A stretch of DNA of 51,559 nt from positions 1 to 51,559 of the IMG/VR virus record IMGVR_UViG_3300013102_000012; one strand, written 5' to 3'. Under the pieces are notes generated by a model, which saw only the letters and a program-made list of their open reading frames with translations, had not been told where the DNA came from and made no database searches. Numbering within the stretch: position 1 is the stretch's first letter; every line of letters begins with the position of its first letter. Positions 8,298 through 16,600 of the stretch are shown piece by piece. The DNA is from a virus. The position numbers and the translations under genes are program-made.

Positions 8298-8482
8298 TCG
8301 AACGCGACAAGAACGACCAGTTCGTGCGGATCCGTTGCGACGTTTGCAACGAGCCGAGCCCGCCGACCGATGACATGTTCATCAACCGCGGCTTGAACAA
8401 TATGGGCTGGCAGTGCCTGGGCGGAACGCACAAATGCCCGACGTGCAAGCCGGCCGAGCCTGACGCACTGGCGGCCGAATAA
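8294..8482 (+). CDS. Small zinc-ribbon protein
   Basis: 62 residues with CDVCNE near residue 15 and CLGGTHKCPTC near 41-51, together able to bind one zinc. No family beyond zinc ribbon recognised. It overlaps the genes on both sides by a few bases and is translated with the DNA polymerase that follows. Confidence 0.7.
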   Translation: MIERDKNDQFVRIRCDVCNEPSPPTDDMFINRGLNNMGWQCLGGTHKCPTCKPAEPDALAAE

Positions 8483-10779
8483 TGCCCATACCGACGATGG
8501 ATTTCGAGACGTTCAGTGCCGCGGGGTTCGTCTGGCAGGAACCGACCGAAAAATATCCGTTGGGTCGTTGGGTCGCGCCGCCTGGCGCCAAGGATCCGGG
8601 CATTGCGGCGGTCGGCGCACCTGCGTACAGCGAACACCCGTCGACCGAGGTTCTGACGCTATCGTACGACCTGTGCGACGGGCGTGGCATCCGCCGTTGG
8701 CGCCCCGGCCAGCCGTTGCCTCTCGACCTGTTCGCGCACGTTACGGCCGGCGGCGTGATCGAAGCGCATAACGCGATGTTCGAACGGCTGATCGTCGAGA
8801 ACGTATGCGTCCCCAAATACGGCTGGCCGATGTTTCCGGCAACCGCATGGCGCTGTTCGATGGCAACCGCGCTCGTCGCACAGCGTCCGGCCGCCCTAGG
8901 CGCACTGGCCGAGGTGCTGGGGCTCGACCAGCAAAAGGACACCGAAGGCAAGCGGCTCATCAAAAAGTTCTGCGTGCCGCAACAGCCGATCGTTGGTCTC
9001 GTCGACAAAAAGACCGGCAAGGTCAAGCGGCCCGACCAGCCGGCGCGGCGTATCTACCCGGAGGACGACCCCGAGGATTTCGAAAAGCTGTGCGCTTACT
9101 GCGACCAGGACGTCCGCACCGAAATGGCGGCCATGGAACGCTTGCCGGCGCTCGAGCCGCATGAAGTGGCTGCATGGCAGGCCACCCAGGCGATGAACCA
9201 TCGCGGGCTGGGTGTCGACCGCCCGGGGCTGATGGCGTGCCTCGATATCCTCGACCAAGTGCTCGAGCGGTATGGCCAGGAATGCGAGCAGATCACCGGG
9301 TTCAAGGTGACGCAACTGGAGAAGTTGAAGGGCTGGCTGGCCGCGTACGGCGTCCATACGTCTTCGCTCGACGCGGACGCGCTCGACGCATTGCTTGCGC
9401 GGGACGACCTACCGCCGATCGCGCGACGTGTGCTGGAACTGCGCGAACGCACCGGCTCGGCGAGCGTGAAGAAAATGTATGGCTTGTTGAACCAGCTATG
9501 CAAAGACGACCGTATTCGCGACCTGATGGTACACCACGGCACGCGGCCCGGCCGCCCGACGGGCAATACGGTCCAGCCGCTCAACTTGCCGAAGGCGGGG
9601 CCCAAGCTGTCGTGGTGCCCGTCGTGCGAGCGCCCCGCGGCGCATAGCCCGCAATGCCCGTGGTGCGGCGGTCTGAAACCGGCGGTCGCCAAGTCCAAGT
9701 GGGAATCGGCCATGGTCGACCACGTTCTCGAAATCATGTCGACCGGCTCGCTGGACATGGTCGAGCGGTTCTTTGGCGACGCGATGACGGCGCTACAGGG
9801 CTGCGTGCGGGGGCTATTCGTCGCCGGACCCGGCAACCAGCTGGTCTCGACCGACTATAGCAGCCTGCAGGCCGTGGTGGCCGCCTGTCTGGCCGGCGAG
9901 CAATGGCGGATCGAAGCGTTCCAGACCAACAAGCCGATCTATCTGTTGGGCGCGAGCAAGATCACCGGAACGCCGGTTGAAGCGTACCAGGAATATTTTG
10001 CGACGCACGGCGAGCACCATCCCGACCGCCAGAAGATCGGCAAGGTTTCGGAGCTGGCTTGCGGCTTCGGCGGCTGGATCAATTCCTATCGTGCGTTCGG
10101 TTCGGAGGAACCCGACGAGGTGATCCGTGCGCAAATTCTCGCTTGGCGCAAGGCGTCGCCGGCCATCGTCGAAATGTGGGGCGGCCAGTGGCGCGGGCCG
10201 CCTTGGCGCCGAGAACGGCACGAACTGTATGGACTTGAGGGCCATTTCATCAAGGCCGTGCAGAACCCCGGCGAATATTTCGAATATCGCGGCATCGGCT
10301 TCTATATGGAGGGCGACTGTCTGGTCCTGCGGTTGCCCCAGGTCGACGGGATCCGCCGAGCGCTGCGTTACCACGAACCCCGGCTGACGCCTTCGGCGCG
10401 CAACCCGGACGAGCTGTCAATCAGTTTCATGACGTGGAACACCAACCCGAACTACGGTGCGCGCGGCTGGGTTCGGATGCCCACCTATGGCGGCCGGCTG
10501 TTCGAGAATGTCGTCATGGGCGTCGAGGTAGATATCCAGCGGTATGGCCAGCGATTGCTGGAAGCGCACGGCTACCCGATGGTTCTGGGCGTCTATGACG
10601 AAGACGTGTGCGAGATTCCCGAAGGCCAGCCGCTGACGCTCGGTCTCGAACCGGTCGCCGGGCTCAACCCATACGTGCAGGAAGTCGAACACCTGTTGCG
10701 CCAGATGCCTCCGGAACTGTCGTGGTGGCCGATCAAGGCGGCCGACGGCTGGGCTGGCCGGCGCTATCGTAAAGGCTAG
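8482..10779 (+). CDS. Family A DNA polymerase with 3'-5' exonuclease domain
   Basis: 765 residues. The exonuclease domain opens with MDFETFS (residues 5-11, Exo I), then AHNAMFER (Exo II). Polymerase motifs: motif A STDYSSLQAVV near 456, motif B KIGKVSELACGFGGW near 518, and motif C VYDEDVCE near 703 (His of the usual HDE replaced by Tyr). A Cys-rich insert at about 376-398 (CPSC...CPWC) looks like a zinc ribbon just before the palm. This is the replicative polymerase. Its stop interlocks with the stop of the convergent gene at 10776 (CTAG shared). Confidence 0.95.
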   Translation: MPIPTMDFETFSAAGFVWQEPTEKYPLGRWVAPPGAKDPGIAAVGAPAYSEHPSTEVLTLSYDLCDGRGIRRWRPGQPLPLDLFAHVTAGGVIEAHNAMFERLIVENVCVPKYGWPMFPATAWRCSMATALVAQRPAALGALAEVLGLDQQKDTEGKRLIKKFCVPQQPIVGLVDKKTGKVKRPDQPARRIYPEDDPEDFEKLCAYCDQDVRTEMAAMERLPALEPHEVAAWQATQAMNHRGLGVDRPGLMACLDILDQVLERYGQECEQITGFKVTQLEKLKGWLAAYGVHTSSLDADALDALLARDDLPPIARRVLELRERTGSASVKKMYGLLNQLCKDDRIRDLMVHHGTRPGRPTGNTVQPLNLPKAGPKLSWCPSCERPAAHSPQCPWCGGLKPAVAKSKWESAMVDHVLEIMSTGSLDMVERFFGDAMTALQGCVRGLFVAGPGNQLVSTDYSSLQAVVAACLAGEQWRIEAFQTNKPIYLLGASKITGTPVEAYQEYFATHGEHHPDRQKIGKVSELACGFGGWINSYRAFGSEEPDEVIRAQILAWRKASPAIVEMWGGQWRGPPWRRERHELYGLEGHFIKAVQNPGEYFEYRGIGFYMEGDCLVLRLPQVDGIRRALRYHEPRLTPSARNPDELSISFMTWNTNPNYGARGWVRMPTYGGRLFENVVMGVEVDIQRYGQRLLEAHGYPMVLGVYDEDVCEIPEGQPLTLGLEPVAGLNPYVQEVEHLLRQMPPELSWWPIKAADGWAGRRYRKG

Positions 10780-11345
10780 CTCGCCGGGATGGCCAGCACT
10801 TGCCCGGTAACCCCGGCCGCAGCAGTCGTAATGGGCGCGACGACGGCACCAAGGATACTGACCGTCACGCTCTGGGTTGTGAAGCATTTGATCGTCGCAC
10901 CGGTCGTCGTAATCGTACCGCTGACCGGGTAGCAGAGCGAACCTTGCGTTGCGCCGCTGGCGATGTTGGCGAACGGGAAAACGAGCGGTACGGACGGCAT
11001 TGCCACCCAGGTAACGCTGGCCGTTCCGCCGCTTGTGGTCGTAAAAGTGACCGTTCGTGTAATGCGAGGTTGCACCGCGTCGCCCCGGCGAAAGGTCATT
11101 GTCGAGCCGGCCGCGCCGCCGACAACTTCCATTCCGGGTACGGTCGAAGCGGGCGCGGGGATTGCCGCCGCTACCGCGTCGAGTGCGCTTTGAGATGCTA
11201 GCCCGGTCGTCGCCGTCTGCACCTCTGCCTTGGTGGCATACGATGACAGATCGACGTTACCCGCCTTGACGACCGGCGGGTTGATCAGTTGCGCATGGGC
11301 CGGAACCGCAATAGCCAGAAGGAACCCGCCGAGTATCCAACGCAT
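10776..11345 (-). CDS. Secreted beta-rich protein with Sec signal peptide
   Basis: 189 residues from the ATG at 11345; the longer open frame upstream only overlaps the next gene. Residues 1-19 (RWILGG, a hydrophobic core, then PAHA-Q) form a clear signal peptide with an AHA-Q cleavage site. The mature part is Thr/Val/Gly-rich and beta-like with one Cys pair candidate (LCYPVS and IKCFTT). Similar in style to the next upstream gene, so the two may act together in the periplasm or at the cell surface. Function unknown; superinfection exclusion or envelope change is a guess. Confidence 0.7.
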   Translation of the reverse strand: MRWILGGFLLAIAVPAHAQLINPPVVKAGNVDLSSYATKAEVQTATTGLASQSALDAVAAAIPAPASTVPGMEVVGGAAGSTMTFRRGDAVQPRITRTVTFTTTSGGTASVTWVAMPSVPLVFPFANIASGATQGSLCYPVSGTITTTGATIKCFTTQSVTVSILGAVVAPITTAAAGVTGQVLAIPAS

Positions 11346-11349
11346 CACG

Positions 11350-11688
11350 TCACCCCTGTTTGCAGACGAACCGATGGCCGGTCGTTGCCGCAGTGACGAA
11401 CACCTGCCCGGTCGGGACGAACCCGCCCCCGGCGAAAGTGATCGCGCCGCCGGGGGCCAACTCGTACGAACCATTCGTGGTTCCCGCCACAGTCGGCGCG
11501 TTGACGAACAACGTTTCGGTTGCCGCAATCGGGTTCTGGCAGAACAGATAAGCGCGGCCAGGACGGACATCGAACACCTGTTGCGATGTGCCCCCGGTCG
11601 TGATGGTTCCTGAGCCGTCCAGCTGGGCGACGGCAACGGGCGCCGCGAGCAGCGCAAGAGCGGCAAGCGCCAGCCGTGCGCGTTTCAT
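11350..11688 (-). CDS. Secreted protein with Sec signal peptide
   Basis: 112 residues. Residues 1-22 are a textbook signal peptide: basic MKRAR, a hydrophobic Ala/Leu core and AVAQ. The mature protein is small and beta-rich with two Cys (RAYLFCQNP and HRFVCKQG). It resembles small phage or bacterial surface proteins with a DVRPGRAYLFCQNP motif, family not named by me. It lies between the downstream secreted protein and the small helical gene, in the operon with the lysis genes. Confidence 0.7.
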   Translation of the reverse strand: MKRARLALAALALLAAPVAVAQLDGSGTITTGGTSQQVFDVRPGRAYLFCQNPIAATETLFVNAPTVAGTTNGSYELAPGGAITFAGGGFVPTGQVFVTAATTGHRFVCKQG

Positions 11689-11903
11689 GCCTTGAGCGCC
11701 TGCAGCTGTGCGTCGAGCGACTGAACGTCCGCGTGGACCCCAACGATCTGGTCGTTCAGCGCGTTCATGTCGTCGGTCGCCAGCCCGTCCTTCACGGCTT
11801 GCCAGTTCTGGACGAGCGCGGGGACCAACGCGGCCAGCTGGGCGGAGAGGGCGGTTGCCGCGCCAAGCAGTTCGACAGCCTGGGTTTCGGTCATTTTGGC
11901 CAT
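11685..11903 (-). CDS. Small helical protein
   Basis: 72 residues, all predicted helix (Ala/Leu/Gln-rich with heptad-like spacing), no signal peptide or membrane segment. The stop overlaps the start of the secreted protein that follows. Function unknown; the place inside the lysis/secreted operon suggests a small accessory or chaperone-like protein. Confidence 0.6.
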   Translation of the reverse strand: MAKMTETQAVELLGAATALSAQLAALVPALVQNWQAVKDGLATDDMNALNDQIVGVHADVQSLDAQLQALKA

Positions 11904-11904
11904 A

Positions 11905-12582
11905 TCAGTTCGCCTCCAGCACGCCGAGCGCCGCGAGTTGCGCCGGCAGGTTCGTCAGGATGAGGATCGACGCTTGAAGATCCGCCGCGTTCCCCGCCTG
12001 CTGGGCGGTAAACCCGGCCGCTTCCGCCTGGGCGCCGGTATGCAACACGTCGATCGCCCTGCGGCACGGCTCGACCAGCCGCGGCGCAGGCACGCGGCAC
12101 ACGGCGAGCGTCGATTGCTGCGCTGACTTGAGCGCCAGTTGCGCGGTCAGGAACGCCTTGCCGCTGTTGAGGCGCACCGACTGGGCGGTCGTCGCGCAAC
12201 CGCCCAGACCGGTGGCCGCGCCGGCCAGAAGCAGTACGGCGAGGAACGGAACGATTCGCATGACCGTGTCGCTCGGCTTGGCGTCGACCTTGGCAACGAG
12301 GCTGTTCGGCACGACCTTTTCGACTTCGACCAGCTCGCGCTTGCGATTGTACGTCGCGTACAGACCGTATGCTGCGCTAAAAAGCGCTGCGAGCGCACCG
12401 GCCACTGCGGTGAAATCGCTCGACTGAACGTAGGCGATCAGCCCGGATAGGTCGCGCTTGCCGACGAAACCCATGATGGCGGTCGCGCCGCCGATAAGCA
12501 CGGCCAGAAGGCGAAGCGCGGCGAATAGCGTCGACTGGATCGCGCTTCCGCTGACGATGATAGGAAATTTGAAGTCCTGCAC
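11905..12582 (-). CDS. Holin-like membrane protein fused to a lipoprotein-like C-terminal domain
   Basis: 225 residues from the GTG at 12582, which has AAAGGA about 9 nt ahead; an ATG at 12624 is possible but lacks a good site. The N-terminal half has two membrane segments (about 11-40 and 57-77) followed by a basic/acidic stretch ending VVPNSLV, as in small phage holins. At residue 108 an in-frame ATG opens a second membrane segment ending in the lipobox-like LGGC-A, then a helical domain with several Cys. The frame has no stop between the halves. Either one protein with three membrane segments, or a holin gene and an outer-membrane spanin-like lipoprotein joined in frame. Confidence 0.65.
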   Translation of the reverse strand: MQDFKFPIIVSGSAIQSTLFAALRLLAVLIGGATAIMGFVGKRDLSGLIAYVQSSDFTAVAGALAALFSAAYGLYATYNRKRELVEVEKVVPNSLVAKVDAKPSDTVMRIVPFLAVLLLAGAATGLGGCATTAQSVRLNSGKAFLTAQLALKSAQQSTLAVCRVPAPRLVEPCRRAIDVLHTGAQAEAAGFTAQQAGNAADLQASILILTNLPAQLAALGVLEAN

Positions 12583-12638
12583 GGTCGAAGTCCTTTCGGA
12601 TGGTTCGCCCGAGGTATACGGCAAAACCCGTAGTGATG

Positions 12639-13040
12639 CTAGGTGTTGCCCGGACCTTCGATCTTGAATGCGCCGTGTCCCAAGTCGGTTACTCGGGCGT
12701 TTGTTTCCGAAATGGCTGCTTGAATGGCGTTCCGGTTGCTGCCGCCGAACTGGATCAGCAATCGCTCAAGATCGGCGATGCGGGCGCGCAATTCTTGCGT
12801 TTCCTCCCGACATTCGAGCCGGTCCATGCGGCGCATTTCTTCGTAATGGACGCGGTCTTTCTCGCGGGCCGATTTCACCTCGGCCAGCTCGCTTGTTAAC
12901 GCTTCGATCCGCTTGTCACCGAACTTGTCCCAAAACCATTTGAGAATTGGGATCGCGCCGCCTGCGGTGATGCCCGCCCCGGCCAGTGCCGCTGCTGCCA
13001 TCTTACCGCCATCCGCCCCCAGTAGGTCTACACCGTGCAT
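12639..13040 (-). CDS. Membrane-anchored coiled-coil protein, inner-membrane spanin candidate
   Basis: 133 residues. One Ala/Gly-rich membrane segment (about 15-37) is followed by a long charged coiled coil (about 45-95). This topology is that of inner-membrane spanins (Rz-type), although no Rz sequence match is visible. It lies just upstream of the holin/lipoprotein gene. An alternative role is a membrane-tethered structural protein. The start overlaps the stop of the upstream membrane gene by 13 bp. Confidence 0.6.
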   Translation of the reverse strand: MHGVDLLGADGGKMAAAALAGAGITAGGAIPILKWFWDKFGDKRIEALTSELAEVKSAREKDRVHYEEMRRMDRLECREETQELRARIADLERLLIQFGGSNRNAIQAAISETNARVTDLGHGAFKIEGPGNT

Positions 13041-13471
13041 ACATGAGGGCCCCCAAAGTCGCGATCGGCAATGTCGCGCTTTATCAGATGGATCGTATTA
13101 TAAGACCAACGTCGAATGAAAGCAAACGCGAGAACCTGCACGATTGCTAGGCTATAGATGATCCAATAGGATGAAACCGGCTCGGCTCCGATCGCTTGTG
13201 CAAGCGCACAAAAAGCCATAGGCGACCAGATTGCAACACTGACGGTCTCAGCGGCATCTAGACGGAGGCGTGCCGTAATTATCAGCATCGTACCGTACAG
13301 GATGGCTAAATAGAAACCTTCGGCCTGAGGAGACGGCCAATACCGCCAGAACACCGCATCACCAAAGGAGCAGACGCCGACGAGGATCGGTACGGGTGAA
13401 CGCCCGACCAGTAGCGCAGGCACCCCGAGTACGACGAGGATCGCCCAATAGACGTACTCGGGGTGGTTCAT
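13028..13471 (-). CDS. Multi-spanning membrane protein
   Basis: 147 residues with four or five hydrophobic segments (about 7-24, 27-45, 53-66, 76-95, 101-118) and a basic C-terminus. No family recognised. It could be a second holin/antiholin or a superinfection-exclusion protein. It starts 3 bp after the stop of the tiny Pro-Thr gene, so both share a transcript. Confidence 0.6.
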   Translation of the reverse strand: MNHPEYVYWAILVVLGVPALLVGRSPVPILVGVCSFGDAVFWRYWPSPQAEGFYLAILYGTMLIITARLRLDAAETVSVAIWSPMAFCALAQAIGAEPVSSYWIIYSLAIVQVLAFAFIRRWSYNTIHLIKRDIADRDFGGPHVCTV

Positions 13472-13474
13472 CGC

Positions 13475-13546
13475 CTATTCCGCCGTCTTGGGCGTGGGCG
13501 TCGGGGTCGGCGTGGGCGTCGGCGTGGGTACCGGATGGCTTGCCAT
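13475..13546 (-). CDS. Pro-Thr repeat micro-protein (23 residues)
   Basis: A 23-residue reading frame: a MASHPV head, a run of alternating Pro and Thr, and a KTAE tail, ending in TAG. A strong ribosome site (AGGAGA, 7 nt spacing) supports translation, and the gene is packed tightly between the tail-fibre gene and the membrane protein. The Pro-Thr run would be an extended rigid rod. Function unknown. Confidence 0.65.
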   Translation of the reverse strand: MASHPVPTPTPTPTPTPTPKTAE

Positions 13547-13589
13547 TTGAGCGTCTCCTAGGTTTGGGGGAGCCCGTAGTTTTACGTAA

Positions 13590-14369
13590 TCAGACGCCCT
13601 TTGTCGACCAGTATACGACGCGGTCAGTCGTGTCGTTGTTGACGAGAACGAACGCGTTCACCTCGACCGGCCGCAGTCCGATGAGGTTGGGCGTGCCCGT
13701 CCCGACGGCAATTTCGGCGCCGATCGACGGTTGGATGCCGTTGGTATGTGTGACCGGCATGGTCACGCGCAATTGCGATGCCGCCGGTACGGTGCGCCGC
13801 CCCCAGCATTCCTTATAGCCGCTCCGATACACGCGGTAGCCGCTGGCATCGCTCGAGCTGATAAACTGCGACACGACCGGATCATACCCGGCGTCGACGA
13901 GCCCTTTAGCTGTAGGAACTACCAGATCGTTCGTCCCGGCCTGCAGATCCCCGGTGGTTGCCCGCCGGCCGACACGGGCCACCCAGCCAGCCGGGGAGGA
14001 ACCCTCCGGATTGGTCGTATTGCCGTCCGTGGTGCTTTCCCAGAGTAGCCCAGGCGTGCTGGCGGAAAGGACGACCGATCCTCGCGGATATCCGCCGTTA
14101 GACGAGACCGCGGGGTTGTAGGGCACCGGCGCACCCGCGCCGAACCATTGAACCCAGGCCGACAGGAAATTTAGGATGCCGTTGAAGTCCCGGCCGTCGG
14201 GCGGCGAACCGCCGGCGCCTTCCGCGACGAACGTGTTCGGCGGGAAGCCGAGCGACATGGACGCCGCGTTCGGATCTGCCGTGGTGGCCGGTACGGCGCG
14301 GATATAGGAGGACGTGGCGTCGCCGCCCCACCGCTTGGCGAACCACGTCGGAAGATCAGACAGTTGCAT
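13590..14369 (-). CDS. Tail fibre / receptor-binding protein
   Basis: 259 residues. The N-terminal two thirds match the pattern of short phage tail fibres: PPDGRDFNGILNFLSAWVQWFGAG, then GGYPRGSVV, LLWESTTDGNT and PAGWV. The C-terminal part (about 170-259) is a beta-rich tip typical of receptor-binding domains. It is the last gene of the baseplate cluster and starts at the stop of the DUF2612 gene (TGATG overlap). The protein probably attaches to the baseplate by its N-terminus. Confidence 0.85.
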   Translation of the reverse strand: MQLSDLPTWFAKRWGGDATSSYIRAVPATTADPNAASMSLGFPPNTFVAEGAGGSPPDGRDFNGILNFLSAWVQWFGAGAPVPYNPAVSSNGGYPRGSVVLSASTPGLLWESTTDGNTTNPEGSSPAGWVARVGRRATTGDLQAGTNDLVVPTAKGLVDAGYDPVVSQFISSSDASGYRVYRSGYKECWGRRTVPAASQLRVTMPVTHTNGIQPSIGAEIAVGTGTPNLIGLRPVEVNAFVLVNNDTTDRVVYWSTKGV

Positions 14370-14998
14370 CAGGGCACCTCGACCGTGAAGGAAACGCCCG
14401 TCGGTTTGGGCAAGACGTTCGACTGATAAACGATAGCGGTTTGCACGGGCGTCAACGATTCCGTGAACACGTACGTCAACGTCATATCCCCATTATCGCG
14501 CACGTACCCCTGACCGAACAAGGACAACATGATGTTGTTGATCGAAGGGATCGACGAGTCGGTGATGTTGAGCGCCGCCTTGGCGAGCAGTAGCGCGCGG
14601 TACGCTTCGTCGGTCAACGCCACATTGTTGGTCAGTTGCGCCGCATGGTAGAGGATGCCGAACCCGAACGGCTGCGCGTCGGCGTCCTGTTGGAACCCGA
14701 GGAACTGGCCGGAGGGAACGGCCAGCACCCGCCCCACGCCGAGGATGCGGCCCCACACGTCCAGACCATACCCTTGCGCACTGTCGATATCCCACATCAG
14801 CGCAAAAAACTCGTTGAACGGCCGGGCCGGGTCGAGCCACTGCGCGAAATCGTCGATCAGCTGGAGAAGGATCGGGCTGTTCGCGTACTGCGAAAGCAGC
14901 GTCACGGACGGATTGAAAAAGTAGTCGTCCGATACGATCACTTGCCCCGGTTCGGACGAGGCGATCGGTGCGGTTGCGAGAGGATATTCGGCCGTCAT
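14369..14998 (-). CDS. Baseplate/tail protein, DUF2612
   Basis: 209 residues. The segment from about 35 to 82, with LLQLIDDFAQWLDP, ALMWDIDSAQGYGLDVWGRILG and VLAVP, is the DUF2612 pattern, the counterpart of P2 gpI in connecting the baseplate to tail fibres. Its start overlaps the gpJ-like stop (ATGA) and its stop overlaps the fibre start, giving the usual gpJ-gpI-fibre order. Confidence 0.85.
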   Translation of the reverse strand: MTAEYPLATAPIASSEPGQVIVSDDYFFNPSVTLLSQYANSPILLQLIDDFAQWLDPARPFNEFFALMWDIDSAQGYGLDVWGRILGVGRVLAVPSGQFLGFQQDADAQPFGFGILYHAAQLTNNVALTDEAYRALLLAKAALNITDSSIPSINNIMLSLFGQGYVRDNGDMTLTYVFTESLTPVQTAIVYQSNVLPKPTGVSFTVEVP

Positions 14999-16164
14999 AC
15001 CAAGGTGACCGTGACCGTGCCAACGGCTGGAAATTGGTTGATGCCGACGCCGAGGCTGTTGACGCCGTTAATCGTGACGGTCAGCACACGCGCCCATGGC
15101 CCGAGTTGCGCAATCGGCGAAACGAACGACGACGCGTAGAGCGTCTGGCCAATCCGGGCGAGCGGGCCGAAGGCGGCGGTAACCGCGGCTTGGATCTGAG
15201 CAACCGCATCGCTCGGAACGTCTGGCTTGTTGGCAATGGAAATTGCGAAATTGGCAGCGAGCGACGCGGCGCGCTGGAACTTGACGGTATAGGTCGGCGG
15301 CGTGACGTACCCGGAGTTCGTATCCGCAACCGTCACGCTGGTCGAGCCGGTATACCCGCAACCAGGGGCTTTCTTGGTCCAGATGGCCCGTGCGACGTCG
15401 TCGTCAGTGCCGCCTTCGACGCAAACGTAAAGTGTGCGCGCGGCAATCGTCTGTGTCCCGATCGTGACGGCCGAGGCGGTCGCATTCTCGGTCACGTACG
15501 CGTCAGCAATGCCCGGCACGTTCAATACGGCGCCGCGGATGGCCGGCAGGATGCCGTTGGCGTTGATCGCGACGGACGCGGCGCGCCGTTCCTCAAATGC
15601 GTCCCGGCTTTCCTGATACTGGCCGATCGTGCCGTCCGTGGTGTTCGTGATGCTGTCCCAGCCGGGCACCGTCCGATAGATGCGGTTGAGCGAGCCGGCG
15701 GGGCACGCGATCGGCCCGGTCGTCAACGCTGCAAAAGGAATATCGACCGAACCGCTGGCCGGGATCGTTGCCGTCGAAAGGCTCTGATAGATCGTGCCGT
15801 CGCTGGCCTTGGCGAGCGAGCCCGCCGGGATGATGACGCCCGTCGCGCCAGATGCCGTGCCGGTAACGAGCGTCGGCGTCGCGGCGCGGCGCGTCAGGAA
15901 ATAAATCCGCGCGATTGCGTCTTGCATCCGGCCGGAGGCGTACGCCGGGTCGACTTGGTTGGTGAAGTCGACGAACAGGTCATTGAACGCGCCGATGACT
16001 GCCGCGAGGCTGGTCGCCAGCTGGCCCTGGGGCGTGCTGACGTTTGTGTTGAGCGCGCCGCCGAACGCGTCCGAGAAGTCGCGGGCTACCCCGGCCAGAA
16101 TGTCCAGTTCCTCGGGCGACGTGAAGCCGTCCGGGCCAAAGGACGGAAAGGGGACGTTCGTCAT
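14995..16164 (-). CDS. Baseplate J-like protein
   Basis: 389 residues from the ATG at 16164, which overlaps the stop of the gp25-like gene (ATGA). The longer frame extends upstream only over that gene. FTSPEELDILAGVARDFSDAFGG at the start (quoted in parts: FTSPEELD, ILAGVARDF) and the DLFVDFTNQVDPAYASG helix, RIYFLTRR, then beta-sandwich repeats with GAVLNVPGIADAYV, are typical of gpJ-type proteins that form the baseplate wedge of contractile tails. Confidence 0.9.
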   Translation of the reverse strand: MTNVPFPSFGPDGFTSPEELDILAGVARDFSDAFGGALNTNVSTPQGQLATSLAAVIGAFNDLFVDFTNQVDPAYASGRMQDAIARIYFLTRRAATPTLVTGTASGATGVIIPAGSLAKASDGTIYQSLSTATIPASGSVDIPFAALTTGPIACPAGSLNRIYRTVPGWDSITNTTDGTIGQYQESRDAFEERRAASVAINANGILPAIRGAVLNVPGIADAYVTENATASAVTIGTQTIAARTLYVCVEGGTDDDVARAIWTKKAPGCGYTGSTSVTVADTNSGYVTPPTYTVKFQRAASLAANFAISIANKPDVPSDAVAQIQAAVTAAFGPLARIGQTLYASSFVSPIAQLGPWARVLTVTINGVNSLGVGINQFPAVGTVTVTLV

Positions 16165-16511
16165 AGGGCGATCACCTGCGTTCCGTCGTTCGTCTTGATC
16201 TGGATTTGACCGGTTAGCACTCGGTTCGGCTGCGGCACAAGCACGGCTTTCGCGTCGATCACGCCGGGCACCGTCAGTGCGGCCTGTTGCGCGCGGGCGC
16301 GCAGAAGCTGGGTCGGCTGGTATCGGCCGAGCGCGTCCGTGAAGTACGGCACGCCAATGGTCGTGTCGTAATACGCTTCGCCTTGAAAGACCCGCACGGC
16401 GCTGGCCGCGTCCTGGGCTTGGCTGTACGGTTCGGACGCGATCGCCCAGTTGCCGGCGGCATCGACCGCCAAATCCCAACCGTCTCGATCCAAAAGCATT
16501 GTCGTAGCCAT
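16161..16511 (-). CDS. gp25/gpW-like baseplate wedge protein
   Basis: 116 residues. LDRDGWDLAVDAAGNWAIA at the start, then AQDAASAVRVFQGEAYYD, GVPYF and a C-terminal beta strand pair are characteristic of the small baseplate proteins of the gp25/gpW type. It precedes the gpJ-like gene as usual. The ATG stands 6 nt after an extended -10 (TGC-TAAGGT, 16518-16523), so its message may be leaderless. Confidence 0.8.
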   Translation of the reverse strand: MATTMLLDRDGWDLAVDAAGNWAIASEPYSQAQDAASAVRVFQGEAYYDTTIGVPYFTDALGRYQPTQLLRARAQQAALTVPGVIDAKAVLVPQPNRVLTGQIQIKTNDGTQVIAL

Positions 16512-16517
16512 AAGGCC

Positions 16518-16523
16518 ACCTTA
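16518..16523 (-). promoter_or_regulatory. Extended -10 of a probable leaderless promoter
   Basis: Minus-strand GTGC-TAAGGT followed by 6 nt and the ATG at 16511. The same GTGC-TAtsGT box stands at the same distance from the starts at 18285, 19596 and 21423. Here no good -35 is found at 17 bp; the repeated element is separated from it by extra bases compared with the other three copies. Confidence 0.4.
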
Positions 16524-16565
16524 GCACGGTCCAGCAGCGGCTCGCAATTTTGTTGACGTTGGGTA

Positions 16566-16594
16566 TTGACGGGACGGTCAATGACGGGCAGGTA
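16566..16594 (+). promoter_or_regulatory. Promoter P2 (plus) with palindrome
   Basis: TTGACG (16566-16571), 17-bp spacer, CAGGTA (16589-16594). The palindrome ATTGAC-N6-GTCAAT occupies 16565-16582. The methyltransferase ATG at 16601 lies 6 nt after the -10, so this message is probably leaderless. An upstream TTGACG direct copy sits 14 bp ahead. Confidence 0.65.
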
Positions 16595-16600
16595 AGGCAT

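Noticed and set aside
13488-13535. GTGGGCGTCG-type repeats, possible CRISPR or satellite
   Set aside because: They code for the Pro-Thr micro-protein in frame and have no spacers.
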